The notes under the pieces were generated by a model, which was not told where the DNA came from, made no database searches, and was given only the letters and a program-made list of their open reading frames with translations. DNA of 6,128 nt from contig JAEYWB010000623.1 of assembly GCA_023429275.1 (NCBI GenBank), positions 1 to 6,128 on the forward strand, read 5' to 3'. The DNA comes from Planctomycetota bacterium. Lineage in GTDB: Bacteria > Planctomycetota > Planctomycetia > Planctomycetales > Planctomycetaceae. Positions within the stretch are counted from its first letter, which is position 1. Every line of letters begins with the position of its first letter. The position numbers and the translations under genes were made by a program. Of the stretch, positions 1 to 4,307 are shown one piece after another.

Positions 1-2610
1 CTTGTTGGCCTCGTCGTACGAGAGTCCCTCCCAGCCGATATCGTAGCCGCGCGGCAGCGTCTCCTTCGCGACATCCTTGATCGCCTGGATCGCCTGGCCG
101 GTACTGAAGCCGGGAGAGGGCGCCCCCTGAATGGCGGCCGAGGGGTAAAGGTTGTACCGGTTGATTTCGTTGAGCCCCTGCTGCTTCTTGATCTTCATGA
201 ACGCCGAGTAGGGGACCATCTCCCCGCTCTCGTTCTTGACGAACATGTTCTCGAGGTCCTCCGGGTACCGGCGGAACTCCGGTGCGGCTTGGACGTAGAC
301 CTTGAAGAACTGTCCGAAGCGGACGAAGCCCTGCTCCCAGGTGCTGCCGACGACGATCGACAGGTTCTCCATCGCATCTTTGATCGAAACCCCCTTCTGC
401 ATCGCAACGTCGTTGTCGATGACCAGCTCATACTGCGGGTAGTTGCTGGCAAAGAACGTGAACAGGCCCTTGACCTCTTTCCGCTTGCCGAGCGCGGCGA
501 GGAACTTGTCGGTCGCCTCGCCGAGCGCCTGGTAGTCCGTGGTGTTCGTCTTGTCGAGCACGCGCACTGAAAATCCCCCGGCCGCACCGAAACCCGGCAC
601 CGCGGGAGGCTCGAAGAACTCGAGCTTCACGTTGGAGATGTGGCGTCCTTCCTTCTCGAGCTCCGCGATGATCTGCTTCGAGGTCATCTTCCGCTGAGCC
701 CAGGGCTTCAGGTTGATGAGGCAGGTCCCGGCGTTCGACCCGCGGCCCTCGGTCAGCACTTCGTAGCCGGCCAGCGAGGAGACCGACGAAACTCCGTCGA
801 TCTTCTTGGCGATCTGCTGCAGCTCGTGGGACTTGGCGTTCGTGTACTCGAGCGTCGAACCCGGAGGGGTCTGGATGATCCCGTAAATCATCCCCTGGTC
901 CTCGAGAGGAATGAACCCGCTCGGCAGGACGGAGTTGACGGCATAGATGGCGATGCTGAAGCCCGCCACGACCAGGAGCGTCATGGCCCGCCGTGTGACG
1001 ATCGGCCGCAGCAGGGCGGCGTATCCCCCTGTCACCTTGATGATGAACTTGTCGAAGAGCTGCAGGACCAGCGAGATCGGACCACGGATTTTCTTCGGGC
1101 CGGAATGCGGCTTCAGGATGATCGCGCACAGGACGGGGGTGAGCGTCAAGGCGACGACCCCCGACAGGACGATCGACATCGCCATCGTGAGGCCGAACTG
1201 CCGGTAGAACACGCCGACCGGTCCCGACATGAACGTCACGGGGACGAACACCGCCGTCATCACGAGCGTGATCGCGATGATGGCCCCGCTGATTTCGTTC
1301 ATCACCTCTTTGGTCGCCCGATAGGGGGAGAGGTGCTTCTCGTGCATCTTCGCATGAACCGCTTCGACGACGACGATCGCATCGTCGACGACGACCCCGA
1401 TCGCCAGCACCAGCGCGAAGAGCGTGATGAGGTTGACCGACAGGCCGAACATCAGCATGAAGAAGAACGTTCCGATCAGCGACACAGGCACCGCCAGCGT
1501 CGGGATCAGGGTCGACCTCCAGTCGCCGAGGAACAGGAACACCACGAGAGCCACGAGTACGAACGCTTCGAACAGCGTGTGGAGCACCTGCTCGATCGAG
1601 GCCTCGAGGAATGCCGAGACGTCGTAGCTGACCTCGAAGTGCATTCCCGGGGGAAACATCTCCTCCTGGGCCTTCTCGAGCCGGTGCTTGACCTCTTCGA
1701 TGATCGTCGCGGCATTGGTCCCCGGAAGCTGCTTGAGCACGATGGCGGCCGAAGCGTTGCCGTCGATATCCGAGTAGAGGTCATAGAAGGACGAGCCGAG
1801 CTCGACCCGGGCGACGTCCTTGATGCGGAGGATTTCCCCCTTGGGGTTCGCCTTCAGGATGATGTTCTCGTACTGCTCGGGCTTGTTGTACCGCCCGACC
1901 CACGTCAGCACGTATTCGATCGTCTGCGACGTCTTTCCGGTCGCCTGGCCGAGCCGTCCGGGGGAGCCGATCATGCTCTGCTCCGCGATCGCCTTCATGA
2001 CGTCGTCGGACGAGATGTTGTAGGCCCGCATCCGCTCGAGGTTGAGCTCGACACGCATCGCGTACGCGCGGTTCCCCAGGATGTTCGCGCTGCCGATCCC
2101 GCGGATCCGGCGGATCTCGGGGATCAGGTTGACGGTGACGTAGTTGTAGAGGAAGTTCTGGTCGAGGCTCTTGTCCGTGCTGTAGATGTTCACGTACATC
2201 AGCATGCTCGTCATGGCCTGCTGAACGATGATCCCCTCCAGCTCCACGATCTTGGGGAGCCGGTTCTTCACGATCTGGATGCGGTTGTTGACGTTGAGCA
2301 CCGCGACGTTCGGATCGGTGCCGGGCTCGAACACGATCTGGATCGCCCCTTCGCCGGCACTCGTCGCGGCGGAGGCCATGTACCGCATGTCCTGCACGCC
2401 GTTGATCGCCTGCTCGAGGATGACCAGCACCGAGTCGGTCAGGACGTTCGCGCTCGCACCGGGATAGGAGACCGAGACGATGACGCTCGGCGGAGCCACA
2501 TTCGGAAACTGCGAGATCGGCAGCGTGCCGATCGCGAGCCCCCCGAGGAAGAGGATCAGCAGCGAGATGACGATCGCCAGAGCCGGCCGATGGAGAATCT
2601 GTGAGAACAT
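1..2610 (-). CDS. RND efflux permease, HAE-1 (AcrB/MexB-like) type, 3'-truncated by the window edge
   Basis: Inner-membrane, proton-driven pump subunit of a tripartite RND efflux system; family members export drugs, detergents and other amphiphiles from periplasm or membrane. The visible 870 codons are one uninterrupted frame starting MFSQILHRPALAIVISLL. TM1 is at about residues 10-29, followed by the first porter region with SQFPNVAPPSVIVSVSYPGA. TM2 to TM6 lie at about 341-495, TM7 at about 537-556, and then the second porter region, ending near WEGLSYDEANK. The proton-relay pair of TM4 is present as VVVDDAIVVVE, D409 and D410, matching AcrB D407/D408. The relay lysine (AcrB K940) and TM8-12 lie beyond base 1. 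Family length is about 1,040 residues, so about 170 are missing. The ATG is well fixed: an in-frame TGA lies 14 codons upstream (2650-2652) with no other start codon between. No Shine-Dalgarno is visible before it. The adaptor gene lies upstream on the same strand, 310 bp away. The sequence is closer to HAE-1 than to heavy-metal (CusA) pumps. Substrate cannot be inferred. Confidence 0.96.
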   Translation of the reverse strand, partial: MFSQILHRPALAIVISLLILFLGGLAIGTLPISQFPNVAPPSVIVSVSYPGASANVLTDSVLVILEQAINGVQDMRYMASAATSAGEGAIQIVFEPGTDPNVAVLNVNNRIQIVKNRLPKIVELEGIIVQQAMTSMLMYVNIYSTDKSLDQNFLYNYVTVNLIPEIRRIRGIGSANILGNRAYAMRVELNLERMRAYNISSDDVMKAIAEQSMIGSPGRLGQATGKTSQTIEYVLTWVGRYNKPEQYENIILKANPKGEILRIKDVARVELGSSFYDLYSDIDGNASAAIVLKQLPGTNAATIIEEVKHRLEKAQEEMFPPGMHFEVSYDVSAFLEASIEQVLHTLFEAFVLVALVVFLFLGDWRSTLIPTLAVPVSLIGTFFFMLMFGLSVNLITLFALVLAIGVVVDDAIVVVEAVHAKMHEKHLSPYRATKEVMNEISGAIIAITLVMTAVFVPVTFMSGPVGVFYRQFGLTMAMSIVLSGVVALTLTPVLCAIILKPHSGPKKIRGPISLVLQLFDKFIIKVTGGYAALLRPIVTRRAMTLLVVAGFSIAIYAVNSVLPSGFIPLEDQGMIYGIIQTPPGSTLEYTNAKSHELQQIAKKIDGVSSVSSLAGYEVLTEGRGSNAGTCLINLKPWAQRKMTSKQIIAELEKEGRHISNVKLEFFEPPAVPGFGAAGGFSVRVLDKTNTTDYQALGEATDKFLAALGKRKEVKGLFTFFASNYPQYELVIDNDVAMQKGVSIKDAMENLSIVVGSTWEQGFVRFGQFFKVYVQAAPEFRRYPEDLENMFVKNESGEMVPYSAFMKIKKQQGLNEINRYNLYPSAAIQGAPSPGFSTGQAIQAIKDVAKETLPRGYDIGWEGLSYDEANK

Positions 2611-2685
2611 AGGTGCTGGCGATGCGGGTGATGAAGCTGCGTCAGAACATCAGCCGTGTTGTTCGTCTGCAGGCGGCAGGAATCA

Positions 2686-2734
2686 GCCACAGAGGACAGC
2701 GAGGACTCTCTGCGGCCTCTGTCCCCTCTGTGGC
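2686..2734. repeat. Imperfect inverted repeat with CCACAGAGG/CCTCTGTGG arms
   Basis: The left arm GCCACAGAGGACAG (2686-2699) is the reverse complement of the right arm CTGTCCCCTCTGTGGC (2719-2734), apart from two extra bases in the right arm. The arms are separated by 19 bases, and the loop contains a small internal palindrome-like stretch, GAGGACTCTC. CCACAGAGG/CTCTGTGG-type sequences recur in non-coding DNA of several bacterial groups, from general knowledge; whether this one is repeated in this genome cannot be seen from a single copy. It could be a REP-like palindromic element, a remnant of a small mobile element, or an RNA hairpin in the adaptor-permease transcript. Confidence 0.65.
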
Positions 2735-2882
2735 AAGGATCGTTTCTGAACTGGACTCGAGAGGGCGGGGAGGAAGGCGGATCGGGTCGCCTCCGGGGAC
2801 GAAGGCGAACGGCGGGGGAAGTCGACAGCAGGCGCAGGGGGATCGGCGCGGTCCTTGTGACCACGCGCCGCAATCAATGGTC

Positions 2883-2915
2883 CAGCACCCCCGACTTCGT
2901 CGAAGCCGGGGGCTG
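2883..2915 (-). promoter_or_regulatory. GC-rich stem-loop directly after the adaptor stop codon
   Basis: Read on the minus strand, the hairpin begins five bases after the TAG stop (2921-2923) of the adaptor gene. The outer stem is CAG/CTG (three pairs), then a two-base bulge, then six pairs of CCCCCG with CGGGGG, one A/C mismatch, and four pairs CTTC/GAAG around a three-base loop. No run of U follows, so it does not look like a classical intrinsic terminator. It may instead stabilise the 3' end of the adaptor message, mark a processing site, or reduce read-through into the permease gene. The fold was worked out by eye. Confidence 0.5.
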
Positions 2916-2920
2916 CGGGA

Positions 2921-4012
2921 CTACTCGGCCTCGTTCTTGAGCTGGGCCATCACTTCCGTCGGCTCCTTCTCTTCGAACTCGACCTTGTCGCTGTCGCGGA
3001 TCTGGCGGACACCTTCGAGCACGATCGTGTCGCTGACGGCAACGCCCTCCTTGATGACGAAGATGTCGTCGAGCTCGTTTTCGATCTTGATCTCGCGCTG
3101 GTGGGCGACGTTGTCCTTGTCGACGACATAGACGTACCGCTTGTCGAGGATCTCGAACGTGGCCCGTTGCGGGATGACGACAGAGTTCGGGAGGATCCGC
3201 TTGATCCACACGGTGCCGGTCTGGCCGTTGCGGAGCAGTCCATCCGCGTTCGGGAAGTCGGCCCGGAAGGCGATGTTGCCGGTCTCGTTGTTGAAGTCGG
3301 CCTCGATCGCGCCGATCTTGCCGACATGATCGAACTTGTTTCCGTTGGCGAGCACGAGCTCGACCTGCAGCTCCCCCTGGTGCTGCTCGAGATTCGTCTT
3401 GTATTCGAGGTAGCGGGCCTCGGGGACGTTGAAGTAGACCCACATCGTCTGGTTGTCGGAGAGAGTCGTCAGGACATCTCCGTCTTCGACCAGACTCCCC
3501 TGCTGGAAGCGGATGCGGTCGACGATCCCGTCGAAGGGGGCCTTGATGCAGGCGAAGTTCAGCTCCGCCTTCGCCTGCTCGGCCTTGGCGAGGGCCTTGT
3601 TCAGCTTGGCCTTGAGCAGAGCCAGCTCGTTCGCCGAGACGACATTGTCCCTCGCCAGCCGCTCGGTGTTGTTGTACTCGAGCTGCGCGAGGTCCGCCTC
3701 CGCCTTCTCGGCGTCGTACTTCGTCTTGTAGAGGATCGGCAGCACGCGGAAGATGCAGTCTCCCGCCTTGACGTGCTGCCCTTCCTTGAAGGGGATCTCT
3801 TCGAGATAGCCCCCTTCCAGGGCCCGCACCTCGATGTGCTTCTGCGAGCGGATCTGGCAGACGTACTTCTGCGTGATCGTGACGTCCTGGGCGATCGGAG
3901 TCGTCGCCACGACGCGGTGGGCCTCTTCGTGGTGTTCTTCGTGGTGGTGGCTGCATCCGGAAACGAGCAGGAGCAGCGCAGGGAGGCTGGCCAGAAGCGG
4001 TGGGACTTTCAA
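2921..4012 (-). CDS. RND efflux periplasmic adaptor (membrane fusion protein), lipoprotein
   Basis: Periplasmic adaptor of the AcrA/MexA/HlyD-like superfamily, linking the RND permease to an outer-membrane channel. I place the start at a TTG (4010-4012), giving 363 residues, MKVPPLLASLPALLLLVSGC. This is a short lipoprotein signal with the lipobox VSGC and lipidated Cys20. A weak GAGAA ribosome site lies six bases upstream. The frame stays open to an ATG at 4222, but that start would put about 70 odd residues before the lipoprotein signal. After Cys20 comes a His/Glu-rich stretch (22-32). The first lipoyl half is at about 60-92 (IEVRALEGGYLEEI), a coiled-coil hairpin rich in Ala, Lys and Glu at about 93-162, and the second lipoyl half at about 163-192 (IKAPFDGIVDRI). 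A beta-barrel follows at about 195-280 (NGQTGTVWI near its end) and a membrane-proximal domain after it. The C-terminus is acidic (KVEFEEKEPTEV). Lengths fit the family. The permease follows on the same strand after 310 bp. Confidence 0.94.
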   Translation of the reverse strand: MKVPPLLASLPALLLLVSGCSHHHEEHHEEAHRVVATTPIAQDVTITQKYVCQIRSQKHIEVRALEGGYLEEIPFKEGQHVKAGDCIFRVLPILYKTKYDAEKAEADLAQLEYNNTERLARDNVVSANELALLKAKLNKALAKAEQAKAELNFACIKAPFDGIVDRIRFQQGSLVEDGDVLTTLSDNQTMWVYFNVPEARYLEYKTNLEQHQGELQVELVLANGNKFDHVGKIGAIEADFNNETGNIAFRADFPNADGLLRNGQTGTVWIKRILPNSVVIPQRATFEILDKRYVYVVDKDNVAHQREIKIENELDDIFVIKEGVAVSDTIVLEGVRQIRDSDKVEFEEKEPTEVMAQLKNEAE

Positions 4013-4022
4013 GGCGTTCTCG

Positions 4023-4041
4023 TTCTTTAGTGACCTAAGAA
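4023..4041 (-). promoter_or_regulatory. Short palindrome in the adaptor leader
   Basis: TTCTTTAGTGACCTAAGAA on the plus strand has arms TTCTT(T)AG and CTAAGAA around TGAC, with one extra T in the left arm. It ends 11 bases upstream of the proposed TTG start and touches the weak ribosome site. It could be a repressor operator or a small mRNA hairpin that influences translation of the adaptor. The evidence is symmetry and position alone, so chance is possible. Confidence 0.35.
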
Positions 4042-4163
4042 TTCGATCGTCCCGCAACCATAGTCGCGCCCCGGAAGTCGGTAAACGTGCGGTCTCGTGG
4101 AGTGAAGAAGATGTAACCATATCGGTGCATGCCGTGCTTTCTGTGTATCTCGTAAGCCTGCGC

Positions 4164-4181
4164 GACGGCTCGCGATCCGTC
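4164..4181. promoter_or_regulatory. 18-bp near-perfect palindrome, candidate operator
   Basis: GACGGCTCGCGATCCGTC pairs with itself at eight of nine positions (only C4169/T4176 break the symmetry), with TCGCGA at the centre. It sits about 150 bp upstream of each flanking start codon, where a site controlling both divergent genes could lie. Dimeric repressors such as TetR- and MarR-type proteins bind sites of this size and often control efflux genes, but no such regulator is seen here. GC-rich DNA makes short palindromes of this kind fairly likely by chance. Confidence 0.35.
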
Positions 4182-4250
4182 CGTTCATGAGAAGCACGCG
4201 AGATGGCGTGGGTGGAACGCACTACGCGAATGTGTCACGCTGACTGGTCC

Positions 4251-4280
4251 GGCAACTCCCTGGTCCGAACCGGGAGTGCC
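4251..4280 (+). promoter_or_regulatory. Strong hairpin in the 5' leader of the dehydrogenase-like gene
   Basis: GGC(A)ACTCCC(T)GGT pairs with ACCGGGAGTGCC around the four-base loop CCGA. This gives twelve base pairs with two single-base bulges (A4254 and T4261). The hairpin ends 18 bases before the GAGG ribosome site at 4299 and 27 bases before the ATG. If transcription starts upstream of it, the mRNA leader would carry a stable stem that could affect message stability or translation. No U-run follows, so a terminator is unlikely. Confidence 0.45.
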
Positions 4281-4298
4281 TGTGAAGTCGAGACAATT

Positions 4299-4302
4299 GA
4301 GG
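4299..4302 (+). promoter_or_regulatory. Shine-Dalgarno site of the dehydrogenase-like gene
   Basis: GAGG lies five bases before the ATG at 4308 (context TTGAGGTGGACATG). It supports this ATG over the in-frame GTG at 4302, which overlaps the site itself, and over an in-frame ATG at 4230, which would add 26 residues before the signal peptide. Confidence 0.7.
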
Positions 4303-4307
4303 TGGAC

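Larger units (their letters stand above)
2611..2920. other. 310-bp non-coding spacer between adaptor and permease genes
   Basis: The spacer separates the stop codon of the adaptor gene from the start codon of the permease gene, both on the minus strand. In many RND operons these two genes are only tens of bases apart or overlap, so this gap is long. Open frames crossing it have compositions rich in Arg, Ser and Pro, continue into the neighbouring genes in the wrong frame, and resemble no family I recognise. It contains an imperfect inverted repeat (2686-2734) and a stem-loop just after the adaptor stop (2883-2915). The part at about 2757-2830 is purine-rich on the plus strand and shows no clear structure. 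I see no convincing -35/-10 pair for a separate permease promoter, but planctomycete promoters are poorly defined by consensus. Confidence 0.8.
4013..4307. other. Divergent intergenic region between the adaptor and the dehydrogenase-like gene
   Basis: This 295-bp region must carry the start signals for both the leftward efflux genes and the rightward dehydrogenase-like gene. It is visibly richer in A and T than the flanking genes around 4020-4045 and 4105-4150. It holds three dyad structures: 4023-4041 near the adaptor start, an 18-bp palindrome at 4164-4181, and a leader hairpin at 4251-4280. I could not identify a convincing -35/-10 pair on either strand. No regulator gene lies in the visible window. 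Confidence 0.7.

Noticed and set aside
640..2604. A 654-codon open frame on the plus strand, antisense to the permease
   Set aside because: Its product is dominated by Asp, Arg, His and Glu with no recognisable domain. It mirrors the permease codon pattern, as expected for antisense frames in GC-rich genes, while the opposite strand encodes a clear RND protein.
1..2610. Heavy-metal efflux (CusA-type) assignment for the permease
   Set aside because: The N-terminal SQFPNVAPP and the TM4 VVVDDAIVVVE segments match the HAE-1 group; no CusA-like methionine motifs were noticed. The His-rich adaptor stretch alone is not sufficient.
2556..2873. A small minus-strand gene (105 codons) in the adaptor-permease spacer
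   Set aside because: It overlaps the permease start in another frame, is Arg/Ser/Pro-rich, spans the inverted repeat and resembles no known family.
2883..2915. Intrinsic terminator after the adaptor gene
   Set aside because: The stem is suitable but the following bases (GACCATTGATTG) contain no U-run, and the permease downstream is expected to be co-transcribed, so I list it only as a stem-loop.
2613..3131. A plus-strand gene (172 codons) covering the spacer and the adaptor 3' end
   Set aside because: Half of it is antisense to the adaptor and the rest is low-complexity Arg/Gly/Ser sequence; there is no ribosome site or family match.
3101..4030. A 309-codon open frame on the plus strand, antisense to the adaptor
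   Set aside because: Composition is Leu/Val/Asp/Arg-rich with no domain, and the minus strand encodes an unmistakable adaptor.
4230..4307. An upstream in-frame ATG at 4230 for the dehydrogenase-like gene
   Set aside because: It would place 26 polar residues before a well-formed signal peptide and include the leader hairpin in the coding region. The ATG at 4308 has a GAGG site at proper distance.
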